Shown: in pieces, positions 13,101 through 24,860 of the stretch | Position numbering within the stretch: position 1 is the first letter of the stretch | Layout: each line of letters starts with the position of its first letter | Source of the DNA: Ovis canadensis | Taxonomy: Eukaryota; Chordata; Mammalia; Artiodactyla; Bovidae | DNA length: 64,000 nt | Direction of reading: 5' to 3' | Assembly (NCBI RefSeq): GCF_042477335.2 | Contig: NC_091262.1 | Span: forward strand, 42,753,001 to 42,817,000 | Program-made: the position numbers and the translations under genes | Notes under the pieces: model-generated | The model's input: the letters and a program-made list of their open reading frames with translations, nothing else | What the model was told of the DNA's origin: nothing | Database searches by the model: none

Positions 13101-16100
13101 AGCTCTCACCATTTAATCTTTATCGCAGTTACTAACGGGGAGAGGAACAATCTTCCCTGAGCCCTGAGCTTCCCTGAGCCCTGAGCTTCCTCTGATCACT
13201 TCCAGATCAGGGGATTGGAGTGAAGAGGGTCCAGGGAGCCAGGAAGGCAAGGGAACCAAAACCCCAGAGTTGCAGGTCACCCCCGTTCTCATCTGAGCCT
13301 GGGAGTCACAGCTCGCAGGCCTGCCAGATCCCAGGAGCGGATTTTATTTCAAGTTCATTGTGAAACACGAAAGGTTTCAGGCAAGGGCAAGGCTGGAACC
13401 GATCGAGTGTCAAGGTGATTGTTGCTGCTGGCCCATCTCCCGCATTACAGACGCTGTGCCCTGGGAGACGGAGCCAGCAGGGTGACCCCACCACCCCCTC
13501 GGGCCTCAGATTCCATAGTGGCTGGTGTCAGAAAGTACACAGGAAACGGCACCCCGCTTGGGGACAAGGCCACCAGAAGGCCTGAGCATCCCTCCCAGCC
13601 ACTTTTCCTGAGCTCAGAACCTGAAGTGACACCAACACCTGTGTTCTAGCACCTCTCATTTCCTCAGGGAAGACGTTGAGGACAAATCCTAATACAGTCA
13701 GAGTTTCAGAAAGGATGTGAAAACCTGCCTTTTTCCCTGTTCACCAGCCTTGCCCGGGGCAGCTGCATTCCAGACTGTGAGCCAGGCACCTACTTCGACT
13801 CTGAACTCATCCGATGTGGGGAGTGCCATCACACCTGCCGGACCTGCGTGGGTGAGTTTAGGCCTGCTCCCTAGGCCAGCGGGTGGGCGGAGGACCTGAA
13901 ACCCAGAAAGCCCTGGCACTTAGGGCTCTGTGGGTGGATGTTGCAGCGTTGAGTCCGGGAGGAGGGAGAGTGATTAACAGGCAGAGGTTCAGTTTGGGAA
14001 GATGAAAACGTTTGGGGCGTGGATGGTGGTGCTAATGGTTCACGATGGTGTGAATCTCCTTAGTGCCACTGACCACAGGGCCAGACCAGATATTTTTTAT
14101 GGTGTACTCTACCCTAGTTTTTCTGAGCATGCCTAAGGCAACATATGAAAGACACAGGTGTACTATAATATCGTGTTGCTACTCACCCAGTCGTGTCCGA
14201 CTCTTTGCGACCCGATGGCCTGTAGCCCACCAGGCTCCTCTGTCCCTGGGGTTCTCCAGGCAGGAATACTAAAGTGAGTTGTCATTCCCTTCTCCAGGGA
14301 ATCTTCCCAACCCAGGGATCAAGCCCATGCCTCCTGTGTCTCCTGCATTGGCAGGTGGACTCTTTACCATCTGAGCCAGCAGGGAAGCCCTAATGCTACT
14401 GAACTATATTAAGTGGTAAACATGGTAAATTTTACATTGTGTATATTTGACCACAATTTTTAAAAATTAAAAAAAGAAAAACCACAAGGGCCCACATCCT
14501 GGCGTTAGGAGCCCAGCCAGGCAGGGGTTGCGTCCAGGCCAGGCCGGGCTGCTCACTGCTCTCGAGCTCTTGCCAGGGCAAGTGCCTGAGGTTCAAGTCC
14601 TAAAGATTCAAGAGTCATCGGGGAGAGACAGGGTAAGTTCCGAGTGTGAAGGAAGGAGAAGGCTTCTTAAGACATAGCCTTAGTTCCTGGGCCTGTCTTA
14701 GCTTCAACACTCACTCACAGAGGAAAGGCTTCCGTAAGGGGTGTGTGTGTACTGCACACACATGGGATGATGGCAGAGCTGCTGTCCAGCCGCAGATTCT
14801 GTGTAGAATCTGAGAGTGATTGTTTTGTCGGCTCGTGCTGCAGAGCTCTGTGCAGCAGACGACGCCGCACATCGGAGTTTGTGGCCCACATACATTTCTG
14901 GTTGAATCTTCTCCTCTGACCCTCTTTCCCAACCCAGTGCTGGGGTCCTTGTTCTAGGAAACCCACGTTGGGTGGAGCTTTTGCTGCAGAAAGGGTGTAA
15001 GGATGAGCTCTCCACTAAGGATGTAATGTGGGTCCCAGCAGGACGGGGTAGCCTCCCAGGGTAGACGTGCCATGGCCAAGGCCATAACCTCAAGGCCTCT
15101 GGAGCAAGCCATGCCTCCCTGGGGCCACTCTGGGACAGCGCCCCCGCCCCCCAGAAGGCCAGGGCTTGTCGGGCAGCCCTCCTGCCTTTTGCCTTGATGC
15201 CTGTCAACGTTGGTTCTATGTCTTTGACTCGTTGTTTAGCCCAGATTGATAAAGGAACATCACCGGCATCACCTATTCAAATATCAGTCTGTTGAGTCCA
15301 TAACACCCAGCCAGGCGTTTGTCTTTATAGCACTTTTGCTCATTCAATGGAATTTCCTTTCTTGGCACCCCCACACTGCCTGCTGGTGGATGGCTTTATA
15401 GTCGCTTGTGGGTTCTCTCACCCAGCCCAGCCACCTGTCACTTCAGGGGCCCAGCTGTCCCAGGGCTGCCCTGCACCCACGCCTGCCTGCCCAGGTGCCC
15501 TCTATGCTCTGGGATGTGTGTACCCACCTCGGCTGATGTGGGTAGAGGGACCCTGCCTCCAGCTCTGAGTCTCAGAAGGCCCCTCGCTGCTGGTCAGGGT
15601 CCCTGTCCAGAGCCCCTGGAGGCCCAAGCCACCTGGCCTTCCCCTTCTGCTCTCAATCAGGGGCCCCTGCTGCCCTGTCTGTGAGGGCCCTGGGCACCGT
15701 GTGGGGAGGTTCAAATACACAGGAGCTTGGGGGCATCTGTCCCCACCCCAGGCGGCGGGGACCCTGGGATGGTCAGTCCGTGTCCCAGAGCCTCTGAGTC
15801 AGGAGGCTGGGATCCCTGGGGTGCCCGTCGGCCGTGGTGGGTGCAGGAGACCCGGCTCTGTGTCCGGCTCTTGTTGTCATGGTAAAAGATCCAGAATGGA
15901 GAAGGTACCGTCTTAACCGTGCTGAGGCACACACCTTGGCGGGGCCTCCACCCATCCAGGGCTTTCTTGGCTTCCAGCCACAGCTGAGCATATCTCACCC
16001 ACTTTGTGTTTAGTGACTTGAGCATTAAAGTAGAAGTAGACTGCTGCAGATGCTGGGGAGTGGCCCAGGTGGTAGGATGGGGGTGGGGGTCAGCGGGGAG

Positions 16101-19100
16101 CCGCCCACGCACATGCTCCCTGGAGATAAGCGGGGGCGGAAGGAGGGGGCACAGGAGCAGCCGTCAGTCCAGAAGCACATGTGCCAGGCTCTCCCACCAC
16201 ACCCCAACTGCAGGGGGACAGCACGCCATGCAGACCCAGGCAGTGGGCACCTGTCCTTCACGAAGGCCCGTCACGCACGGGCTCCCACTTCTGCCTCACC
16301 CCCATCCCCCTAGATCCTCAGAACCCCATCCAGGCCAGCAGCTGTGGTTCTGAGACACAAGACCAACCGTTGGAGCATGGAGCCATCTGCAGGGGTTCTC
16401 CCTTGACGCAGGTGTGAGGCCCTCAAGTCCACAAGGTCCACAAGTCACTCCTTGAAGACGACTGGACACCTCAGCCTAAGCTGCCAGGCCTCCAGCCGAG
16501 GCCAGACCCCAGTCAAAGTGCGGGGAGGTCCAGTGAGGGGCACATCCGAGACGACTGCTCCCCACGCTTGACCCTCTGTGCCGCCAGCCTGTGGCCTCCT
16601 GGCCACCTCTAACATCCCGTGAGGTGCTTTGGAGATTTGGCACAGAGTGGATGCCTGGCGCTCACTTGCTATTGGTGTGAATGGGGAGGAGGTGGGCAGA
16701 GACGGACAGCACAGTCTCTTCAGTCTGGGCCGCGCCTGCCCCATGCTGACGAGCCCTGTTGACTGAGCTGCAGGTTTCCCTTCATGACTCTTGATCCTTC
16801 ATTCAGAGTCTTTGCCTCTTCTGTCCCCACACCCCGCCCCATGAGACCGAGTGGCTTTTTTTCTGTTGAAATTGTCCCGATCCTTCACACCACATCTCTG
16901 TCAGCCCCAGGCCCACACACCTCCTCTTTCCATTCTCCACGTCGTCTCACACCACATTCGGTCCCCTCGAAACACCACGTGGGCTGCGGATGCGGGTATA
17001 AGTTACCCTGAGAAGCAGGTGGAAATCAATAGAACATCATGTTTAACCACATGTATGTAAATGTTACCATTTCTCCATGTAATTGATATTTAAAGACCAG
17101 TGAGCTATTTTACTTTTTTTTTTTAAACTACATTTCTGAAATCCAACAAGTAAGTTTGTGTGGTCAGGCCCCATTTTGAGTTCAAGGCTACACCCAGCTG
17201 CCCTAGCTTAAACCAGCCCAGGCTTGTTGGGAAAGAAGGCCCTTAGAATCAGGCTGGTGAACGTGGCTGGGGCCGGGGGAGTGCGCTGAGCTTGGTGTGT
17301 AAGGCCTACTTCCTAGGAGTGAGCGAGGGGGCCAGTATAGACATGTGGTGGGCACCAGTGGGGGGTGGTGGTCTTGCTGCAGGGGCAGCCTTTGGGGTGT
17401 CCGAACAGGACCTGGCTCTCGGGTGAGGCAGCAGATCTGTGACACCCAGCAGATGGTGGGTGGTCACTGACCTCTGCTCTCTGCCTGCACCCCTCAGGGC
17501 CCAGCAGAGAGGAGTGCATTCACTGTGCCCCCGGCTTCTACTTCCAAGACTGGAGATGCGTGCCAGCCTGTGGTGAGGGCTTCTACGCAGAGGACATGCC
17601 AGGGCTGCCCCACAAGGTGTGCCGCAGGTAGGTGCCTCCTCCAGGCAGTCCTCTCGGCCCAGCCCTAGATGGCTGAGCATAGTGTCCATGGAGGAGCGAC
17701 CAGGTCTGGAGGCCTCTGTCTCAGGGACTAGGGTGGGGTTCACTTTCTGAGTATCTGTTTAGACCTACTGCCACAGACCAGTGTGCTCACTCTGTGTGGA
17801 AACCACCTGTTGGGTTTGCTTAGATTCTTAATTAGATAACTTAGAGAAAAAGAGAAGGTCCTGACAGGCTCCTCATTCTAAAGCCCTTTCCAGCCGTTGC
17901 AGCGATGCCATAAGCCTTCCCAGTCTCCTTTTCCGCTCCTCCTTTGCATCTGCACAGCGCCTCATCCTCGTCTGGGGACTCTGGTCATCATGGGTCGTGG
18001 GCAGTGATGAGAGGCCATTTGCTTGGTGTCCTCCTCCTGTCCTGCTGCAGGCTGCCTCACGCCAGGCTTCGTGACCTAAGCCCAGGAGCAGGGCAGAGCA
18101 GCCCGCCTCATCCAGGCTGAGAGCAACCATGAGGAGTCTGCAGGTGACCTTGAAGACCTTGATGTTGAGCCTGAAATAGACTGGAAACAAGGGAGCCCGG
18201 GGCCCACATCAGAGCAGTGTGGACAGACCATACCCCATCTTCCAGCTCACAGCTAAGGACCCACAGGGGATCTTCAAGGCCCCCAGGATATATTTGAGAA
18301 TTGTTCCAGATTGTAACCTATCCTCTTAAAACAAAAACCAAGAAACCAAACATAAAACAGGAACACCAACCACTCTGTGGTAAGCCAATGAGATACCACC
18401 CAGTCCTTGCATTTGTAGGACCCACACAGGAAGGTTGGGGTTTCAGCCCTTCTGTCCAGCTGCCTTCACCCAGCCTGGCCAAGTCCGTGCAGGCCCCTTG
18501 ACACCAGCATCTGAAGTCAACCTTGATTTTAACTCATCAACTCTTTCTAGGGCAACAGCCCAGGGACTACACGTTCTGTAGTGATAACAGTCTCATTTGT
18601 CAGACACTCTGGACCCCTGGGGGTGCAGGGTGCTCCCACACTGTGAGGTCTCCCAGCCCCAGGAAAGCTCCTCCTGGGCTGCAGAGGCCAGAGCTCCCTG
18701 GATGCTCTCCCCCATGGGAGATGAGGCTTTCAGCCTAGAGCGGGGTCCAGCACTGGGGCCGACACAGCGGGTCTCAGAGGTGCATCCCAGGAAGAGGCCT
18801 GCATGGGGCACTGAGGTGTTGGATGCTGGCATTGCAGAGAATTTCCTCCTCCTGACCCCCTGGCTCCAAAGACCCCTCCACATGGCCTTGGTCCCTGGCT
18901 CTGAAGACCCCTCTGTGTGGCTCCCCCAGGAGGACGGACAGCCTTGGTCCCCTGGTTCTTCAGGGCCTCTTCCCACTTGGGCAGCAGCAGCTCCCAGGGA
19001 ACCTGGCTCTCCAAGACCCATTGTCCAGTGCCAGCCAGGCCCATTCCTGGAGAGGACGGATGGGCAGGTTCAAGGGGCAGGGCCCAGCCAGCTGGGCTGG

Positions 19101-21673
19101 AGCCTGAGCACTGAGGAAACCCATGAAGCTGAGGGACAGGGCTGAGAATGAGAACTGTCCACACTGAGCACTTCAGATGAGGTCTGGACACCCCGAGACT
19201 TAGGAAGAAGACCTGGAAGAGGAGTAAGAACCTCTTTGAAGACAGAGCAACTCAGGGGGCAGGAGGTACTTGCCTGAGGGGTTGCTAGCCTTGCCTTCCC
19301 TGCCTTCCCAGCATACTCCCGCCCCAGCCCGGCCTCTCCGGGTTCACTGTTGGGGCAGGACGCGTGCAGGCCTCTGCCATCTGAGTGTCACCAGAGCAGC
19401 CTAAAGATGCAAGTGGGTGGTGGTCCCGGCAGTCAAGGGCAGGCGGTGGGGCTGCAGTGGGTGCTACCCTGCAGAGGTGGAGGACACAGTCACAGGGATC
19501 TTTGGTGGTGAGGTAGTGGGTGGGGGGCTGACTGGAAGTGGCCACTGCCCCATGCAAGGAGCTGCCCCATGGGGCAGGCCCAGGCCTAGCTGAGCCGCCT
19601 CCTGCCCACCACCCTGCCTGCCTATCTGAGCCCGCTACCGGGCTGCTGGGCCTGCAGCACAGCGGGTCTGGGGAGACCTGGTGCCTGGAATGGAGCTAGA
19701 CTGGAGAGGCAGCGGGCAGGCGAGGTCTGTGCGGGGCCCAGAGCAGGTCGGCATCAGCCAGCCCTCTTGAGGGGCCCGACAGTGAGCCCTGTAGGTTGGG
19801 CCGGCCGACCAGTCTCCAGAGCAGCTGCTTAACCCCAGTGCTGCAGCCCAGCCACAGCTGGATGCAGATGGACAAGACAGGTCCCAGCAAAGCTGCTGGT
19901 GTAGCCCGAGGCCAGAGTGTGCTGACCCCCAAGGTCACGGCGCTCTGATGGTAGTAGTCCTGGGTCCCATCTCTGGGACAGAACTGAGAGGGCACCCCCA
20001 GCCCTGTCCCCAGGGGTGAGGCCGACCTCACCGCAAAGGAGGCTGAGACTGATGGGCGGCGCCCCAGCAGCTCCTGGGTCCTGTTTGTCACACAGGTGAC
20101 AGAGGTCAGACAGGAGGAGAGACCACCATGGGGGCAGGGTTACTGCCAGGGGCACTGCAGGAGGGCAGGCAGGCCGGCCGGAGGGCCCTGGGAGGGGCCG
20201 GAGTGGTGGCGGCCCTCCTTATCGGGAACCCGTGTCCCCACAGGTGTGACGAGAGCTGCCTGAGCTGTGAAGGCTCCAGCAGGAACTGTAGCCGGTGTAA
20301 AGCGGGCTTCACACAGCTGGGGACCTCGTGCATCACCAACCACACGTGCAGCAACGGTGAGTGGGCATGGGCTGGACCGAAGCCCCTTGGCTGCCCGGCA
20401 AAAGAGAACGGGAGAGAGGGGCAGGGACCACAGGCTGTCCCTGGGGTGCCCCTTCCCTTCAGGCCCCTCCCACTGACCAGAGAGGATCCAGCCGCCACCC
20501 CGCTACTGTGGGTCTGTCCAACGAGTGACTCAGGAATGATTGGGACGTGGTCCCCACTCACTCCAGTAGCCCCAGGTGGCTTGGGTGTGGTGGCATGCAT
20601 TAGGAGAGGCCCGCATGTTCCGCAGGAAGGATCCGTGTGTGTGCTGCGGGAGAGCCCTGGGCATCTGGTCGACTGGGACGTGAGGATAGGTTGTGAAAGC
20701 GGAAACTCAGAGACCAGGGTGGGGGTTCCAGGCAAGAGGAAGGTTGACACAGAACTCTGGCCTGGAGACCAGGGTAGAGGCCATGGGCAGACGTGCCGTG
20801 GTAAGGAGCCACTGTGGCTCAGGAAGCATAGGGATGAGCAGCCCGAAGCTGTCTCTGGGCACTGAGAGCCTGCTGGTATGCTGGAGGGAGAGCTGCCAGC
20901 ACCACGAGGTCCCTGAGCATGGAGCTGGCAGTGGCCTGGGCCTGGCAGAGTGTGAAGCCCCCAGAGAGAGCCTGGGCATGCCCTGCAGACCATGAGGTGG
21001 CCTCCTTGCCTTGGAGAATCGTGTTCCTTTAAGGCCAGGAAGTGCTTACTTCAGGAAGCCACCTCCTCGGGTGAGGTCCCAGCCCCAGAAAGTGAGGCTG
21101 TCCCTGCTCCATGAGTGCAGGTCCCCAGAGGCCAGCTGCCAGGGGAAGGGCTGGCCTTAGGGGCTTGGCTCTTCCGTTCCCTCAGCCATTCCCGGTGCCC
21201 TGATGAACCCCTTCCTCTCATCATCCCTCCTCCCCCACTGGGGCATCCCAGGCATCATGGAGCAGCCCCCACCCTGCCCCCACCAAGTCTGACCCCGCTT
21301 TCTCCCACTTCCAGAAAGAGGAACAGTGACCACGGAGGGCTCCCCGAACAGCCCGGTGTCCCCAGACCCTGCCAACCCCCACCCCCCCGAACCTGTCTCC
21401 TCCCCCATCCGCCCTCGTCTCCAGGCTCAGCTCCAGCCCCGGCCTCACTGGGCTGGCCACCTGTCACCACAGGGGTAATGGCAGACGGCCGCCTTCCGGA
21501 GTGGGGAGCTGGGAGCAGCCATGTCTGGCCCCCACATCTGACCTGTCCCTCCTTTTCTCCTTTGGGGGAACCCAGCTGATGAGACGTTCTGCGAGATGGT
21601 CAAATCCAACCGGCTCTGTGAACGGAAGCTCTTCATCCAGTTCTGCTGCCGCACGTGCCTCCTGGCCGGGTAG
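3945..21673 (+). CDS. PCSK6: PCSK6 (PACE4 proprotein convertase), nine C-terminal coding exons; gene partial at left
   Basis: PACE4 is a calcium-dependent, subtilisin/kexin-like serine protease of the secretory pathway and extracellular matrix that cuts precursors such as TGF-beta family proteins after basic motifs. Only the C-terminal part is in the window: nine exons at 3945-4124, 4245-4283, 9124-9226, 10005-10201, 12106-12193, 13748-13851, 17498-17627, 20244-20356 and 21576-21673. All have AG/GT borders and compatible phases, totalling 1052 nt (349 whole residues plus stop). They encode the end of the P domain (REWTLILYGTAEHPY), an acidic linker (VPEDEEDY), furin-like CxxC repeats and a final PLAC module ending CCRTCLLAG. 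These segments match what I know of mammalian PACE4 closely. The catalytic Asp/His/Ser exons lie to the left, outside the window. No frameshift is seen. Other convertases with a Cys-rich tail (PCSK5) are less likely, because the linker and C-terminus fit PACE4. Confidence 0.96.
4245..4283 (+). CDS. PCSK6: PCSK6 39-nt micro-exon
   Basis: This small in-frame exon lies between cactcgcag and gtaagtatg, only 120 nt after the previous donor. Joined in phase it encodes A-P-S-S-P-G-S-P-S-L-L-Q-T, equivalent to the 13-residue AQSTPGSANILQT linker of human PACE4. Because 39 is a multiple of 3, skipping it keeps the frame. From memory, PACE4A-I and A-II differ by such a 13-residue block, so this is a plausible cassette exon. 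It is too short to show up as an open reading frame. Confidence 0.9.
6050..6760 (-). mobile_element. Possible old LTR-type repeat split by a SINE
   Basis: The flanks of the SINE at 6320-6552 (tttaggacttaagcctggga, ttaaagaaaaccagatatcc on the left; tgagttcctcagggctccct, gtagggagtggctgcagccc on the right) resemble one interspersed repeat I have seen in artiodactyl DNA. The family name and exact limits are uncertain. Confidence 0.35.
6320..6552 (-). mobile_element. Bov-tA type SINE, antisense
   Basis: The stretch runs gttgctcagtcatgtccgac to ctgtgtgaaccatcaggtga. It is the full antisense order of the ruminant tRNA-derived SINE: Bov-A part first, tRNA-like head last. Confidence 0.9.
7485..7620. 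mobile_element. Possible L2/MIR-age repeat fragment
   Basis: The stretch cattcagcaagtatttactg, then agcacctgctctgagcc and a gagctccatc end resembles the widely seen attcaacaaatatttattgag repeat of L2 age. Strongly diverged. Confidence 0.4.
8712..8870. repeat. Three-copy tandem repeat, 51-53 bp unit
   Basis: The motif ctgcactgcccttcatggtg (third copy cacggtg) begins at 8723, 8774 and 8827. Each copy is followed by gagatgggg-like sequence. Confidence 0.8.
9124..9226 (+). CDS. PCSK6: PCSK6 coding exon: start of cysteine-rich domain
   Basis: The acceptor is tttctttaag and the donor agcag|gtaaag. The exon encodes SVCHPECGDKGCDG, then DQCLNCVHFSLG and VKTSR, the first furin-like Cys repeat of PACE4. 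Cys spacing (CxxxCxxxxC and CxxC) fits the family. The exon ends in phase 2 (ag|g, Arg). Confidence 0.95.
9255..9392. repeat. Short imperfect tandem repeat after PCSK6 exon
   Basis: Segments of about 38-40 bp with ggtcac, agggtcacagccacatac and cctggaggga recur about three times. The array lies shortly after the donor at 9227. Confidence 0.65.
10005..10201 (+). CDS. PCSK6: PCSK6 coding exon: furin-like Cys repeats
   Basis: The acceptor is gcccccatag and the donor gaa a|gtaagt. This is the longest exon here. It reads KCVSACPLGYFGD, CRRCHKGCETCSGR, CLTCRRGFYHHQE and CVTLCPAGFYADE, which is one and a half furin-like repeats. These disulphide-rich modules tether PACE4 to heparan sulphate and the cell surface (family knowledge). 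A minisatellite begins about 50 bp past the donor. Confidence 0.96.
10245..10535. repeat. GC-rich minisatellite in PCSK6 intron
   Basis: Imperfect units of about 40-45 bp carry the phrases gagaactgtcc, cttggggctgg and tcccctctcctg. There are around six or seven copies. The array starts about 50 bp past the exon donor at 10202. Confidence 0.85.
12106..12193 (+). CDS. PCSK6: PCSK6 coding exon: furin-like Cys repeat
   Basis: The acceptor follows a strong pyrimidine tract (cttttctccag) and the donor is ttcag|gtaaga. The exon encodes SQKNCLKCHPSCKKC, then DEPEKCTVCKEGF. The split Ser codon (ag|c) is completed by the next exon. Confidence 0.95.
13748..13851 (+). CDS. PCSK6: PCSK6 coding exon: furin-like Cys repeat
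   Basis: The acceptor is tgttcaccag and the donor gtg g|gtgagt. The exon encodes LARGSCIPDCEPGTYFDSE, then IRCGECHHTCRTCVG. The intron-side GGGTGAGT is a strong donor. The phase-1 end joins GG of the next exon to make Gly. Confidence 0.95.
14172..14390 (-). mobile_element. Bov-tA type SINE, antisense
   Basis: Reads cagtcgtgtccgactctttg through ccaccaggctcctctgtccc to ctgagccagcagggaagccc. Lies in the PCSK6 intron 13852-17497. Confidence 0.9.
14400..17497. other. PCSK6 intron, no further features recognised
   Basis: An A-rich remnant near 14400-14490 follows the SINE. The rest is GC-rich unique sequence. No exon of PCSK6 or another gene was recognised in either strand. Confidence 0.6.
17498..17627 (+). 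CDS. PCSK6: PCSK6 coding exon: furin-like Cys repeat
   Basis: The acceptor is acccctcag and the donor cgcag|gtaggt. The exon encodes PSREECIHCAPGFYFQDW, then CVPACGEGFYAEDMPG and LPHKVCRR. The spacing of six Cys matches the PACE4 tail. No stop or frameshift. Confidence 0.95.
17628..20243. other. PCSK6 intron, unique GC-rich sequence
   Basis: I found no repeat or exon I could name. Long open frames on both strands here (for example 18597-19145 +) reflect few stop codons in GC-rich DNA. Confidence 0.6.
20244..20356 (+). CDS. PCSK6: PCSK6 coding exon: last Cys repeat before PLAC
   Basis: The acceptor is tgtccccacag and the donor caacg|gtgagt. The exon encodes CDESCLSCEGSSRNCSRC, then KAGFTQLGTSC and ITNHTCSN. 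An N-glycosylation sequon (NHT) is visible. The last G plus CT of the final exon makes Ala. Confidence 0.95.
21576..21673 (+). CDS. PCSK6: PCSK6 terminal coding exon with PLAC module and stop
   Basis: The acceptor is ggggaacccag. The exon encodes DETFCEMVKSNRLCERKLF, then IQFCCRTCLLAG and TAG at 21671-21673. This Cys-rich tail is the PLAC (protease and lacunin) module found at the end of PACE4. The last residues match the mammalian family, so the natural stop is used. Confidence 0.96.
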
Positions 21674-22925
21674 GGGCACCCGGCCCCCGCACAGGGCAGG
21701 GCCCCTCCTGTCGTCTGTCTGTCCGTCCACCTTTCTCCAGGCTGTCGGCCAGAGCCTGTTTCAGGGATGGCGCCCCCATCTGACAGCTTCGTCTCCCTAG
21801 GAGCAAGGTCCTTCCTGGCGACTCTGGGCACCCAGGCCAGGCGAGGACAGGGGGTGCCTGGAGGAGGTGTCCCGGGAGCGGTGATGCCCGCTCACACCCC
21901 CTTGCCGGCTGCTGCGTTCTGGCCAAGTCACAGTAGGAGCAGCATGAACTCTGGGGATCCACAGCTCCTGAGACCACGCATTCACTGAATCTCCAAGACC
22001 AAAGCAGAAAGGCCAGCCAACGTGGCCCTAAGCAGCACCCTCCTCCCCGTGCTTCCATGCCGCCCGAAGAGCCCTGGCTGTGCCCCGTGAGAAAGGGCCT
22101 GGGGCGCACCTGCTTCTCTGCCAGCCGCCATCTGGGAGGTGGTTTGGTCAGACTCAACAGAACAGATCTGGGAGCGTAAAACCTGTGACCACTGGGGATG
22201 GAGCATCTGTTTCTACATGGTCAGTGACTTCTGAAACCACAGCCATGGCTTAAAGTTACATCCCAGTGGGACGAGATGGAGAGACCCTCCTTCATCTACA
22301 GCCCTCAATTCTGAGTGGGCCGAGGGCCCCGGGTCACCACATCCCATCTGCGCCTCTGCGAGTCTCATGGCCCAAATGGTCACCTCTACCTGATGGAAGG
22401 TAGCCCCAACAAGCAAGCAGTTCTTCCTACCAAGATGTAAGCCTGTCCATGAATTGCCGGTTGTCAGTCATTTCCCTTCCGTGGAGCTGCTCTGAAAGCC
22501 CGTGGGCCCTGCTTTTCAGGACACTTGTCTTAAGGTGGGCTCACCTGTGTCTGTGTTTGCTGTGAGCCTATCGACACAGTTGAATTTACTTCTGCCAAAC
22601 CTGTGTGGGCATTTTATAAGCTACATGTTCTAATTTTTACCAATGTTAATTATTTTGACAAATATTTCATATATTTTCATTGATATGCACAGATCTGCTT
22701 GATGAAGTCCCTTTAATATGGGAATTAACATTTGCCTTAAATTTTCTCAAGCTCGTTCTCCATTTTCGTCCTGCTCCCCTCTGTGACTGTAACGCCTTTG
22801 ACAAGCCACCGGTCAGCTGGAGGGAGCCCAGCTGTTGTTGATTGAATCCACAACTCCGAAAAAGAAATTCACAAGGCAGACACGGTGTTAACCCTAAATT
22901 AATAAAAGAGTTAACATTCCATGGC
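21674..22925 (+). terminator. PCSK6: PCSK6 3' UTR and putative polyadenylation signal
   Basis: After the stop codon there is about 1.2 kb without recognised repeats. It ends with AATAAA at 22901-22906, followed by a U/GU-rich stretch (gcctgtgtttctttcc, about 22930). This is the first canonical hexamer I saw after the stop. The exact cleavage site is inferred. AU-rich sequence at 22610-22700 is a typical 3' UTR tract. Confidence 0.6.
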
Positions 22926-22929
22926 AGAG

Positions 22930-24850
22930 GAGCCTGTGTTTCTTTCCAAGGCACAACATTTAAATGTGGGCACTGGCCAGTGTATGAGATGGCTTTACAT
23001 GTGGTTTTATTGCAAGGTCTTGGAGCCTTAACAAATGATGCTACAGCTAAGCTGTGGGAGAATCACACAGCCCCAGCTCCAGCGTGTCATCAGGCAAACA
23101 GACCCAGTTTGAGCCAGAGGAGGGAGGGGCTGGATGTAGAGAGGCCTCCTTTCTGTCCCTGGGGAGCCCAGACGGCAGGTGTCTTCAGCTGTATCTACAA
23201 GTGTCGTTTAGTTAGGTTGCAGCATCTTCTGCATGGTGGCCGGAAGCCCCAGGCCCGTGGGCTCCACACTGTGGGGGTTTCACCCTGGCCTCTCTGTAGG
23301 TAGAGGTTGTCCTTACCAGGAGTCCTTTGGCTGCAGATAAAGGAAATCCACCACCAGGAACTGACTCAGGAAGAAACAAGTGCATGAGGGCGTTGTTCTG
23401 GGATTCTAGGGTTGTCTCTAGATTTCAGGAGAGCTGCTGCTGGCCCTTGGGAGCCCATGTCCTCTGGACCCTCTCTGGGGGATTGAGGCACCTCCTATCG
23501 CTGCACATGACGAGAGAAGTGACAGGCAGGACCACCCACAGCTCCAGAGAAAACTGGTGCCAGGCCTGCCCCTTGGGGTTCTGAGCCTGCTGCGGGCCTG
23601 GGTCACCTGCCCCTCATCTGGGTTTGCCAGGTGCCCCCAGCTCTGCCCACAAGGACAGGCTTTCCAGTGGTGACTCTCTGGGTGGAGGTGGCAGCAGCTC
23701 TGGGAAAATGGGAAAGCGGTGAGGGGGTGGCATGGGGAGTGGCCATGCAACCTACCACACTCCACCACGAGCCAGAATTGACCTGAGTCGTCAGTGTGAG
23801 GCAGAAGGACGGACGAAGTGAGGTGTCTGCTTGGGAGTCGGTAGCCAGGACTGTCTGTGATTGAATTAAAATCAGAAGCTTGCTGAGGACCTCCAGGGTG
23901 AGGTGCCATTACAGTCCCAAGAGCTGTTTGTCCACAGAGAGCATACAGTTTAACACATTCAGTTGCAACTGAACCAGAAACAAGTCCTGTTAGTCTCAAA
24001 GGATACCACCTACAAGAAGCCCACCAGGCAACCTTGGAGCACATGTACCCTCCTGGCCGTGGCTAGGCCAGCCTGTCCTGGGGTCGGCACTTGTTGTGTG
24101 GAGTTGAGAAGCTGCTCCCCAAATCCTAAGGACCCAGAAGCCCCTTGTTAAAAGGGTTTGAAAACTGACCACGTAGAATGCCTGTGTGCAGATGGCCTGA
24201 CGTGAGGGTTGTCGGGGCCCTGCTGGGACAGGACATATCTGAGGATTTTGTTTCCTGTTATAGACGCATGAGGCACATCCTCTGAACCCATCCTGTCATA
24301 GACGGCAGCTTGTAGAGTTGACGGGACCTGGCTCAGGCTGACTTGGGCCAGGCTGTTCCATCATGTGCCTAGGAGGGAGGCTGGCTCTCGCAGGGAGATG
24401 GTCACTTCAGCAGCTGGCTGGATGCAGCTATGGTGCCTTCACTTTAAACTGTCTTCATTCCTGGTGGGTGACATTTTTCTGACTTTGTCCCCCAATTTAA
24501 GGCTCCATGGTGGTCCCCAGTTGCAGGTCCCCATCCTCCCAGGCCACAGATGACAGCATACCTCGTATCTCTTCACAGGGCTGGGAAGAACTGCACTTCC
24601 TATAGGAAATGCACTGATAACAAATGGGGGCTGGACGGAGCCTTAAGAACAAAGAAGGCAACATACTATAGGTGTGGCCAATATAGGATGCTCTTGAAGT
24701 TGGGAAACTGCCACTCATTACATTTAGATCATTGATCATATGTCTGGAGGGGGCCCTAACCCTGCAAGCTCAGACCCAGGGCCCTGGGAGTAGGTGAGGG
24801 AGGGTTTAGATCACAGGATGGACAGAGGAGGTGTTGGAAAAGTGAAGTAA
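22930..24850. other. Intergenic sequence after PCSK6
   Basis: No gene recognised. Parts (around 23310-23640) have the feel of an old interspersed repeat, but I cannot name it. Confidence 0.5.
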
Positions 24851-24860
24851 AAGGAAGGAT

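Noticed and set aside
20106..20993. 295-codon minus-strand open frame opposite a PCSK6 exon
   Set aside because: It overlaps the real + strand exon 20244-20356 in GC-rich DNA with few stops. No recognisable domain.
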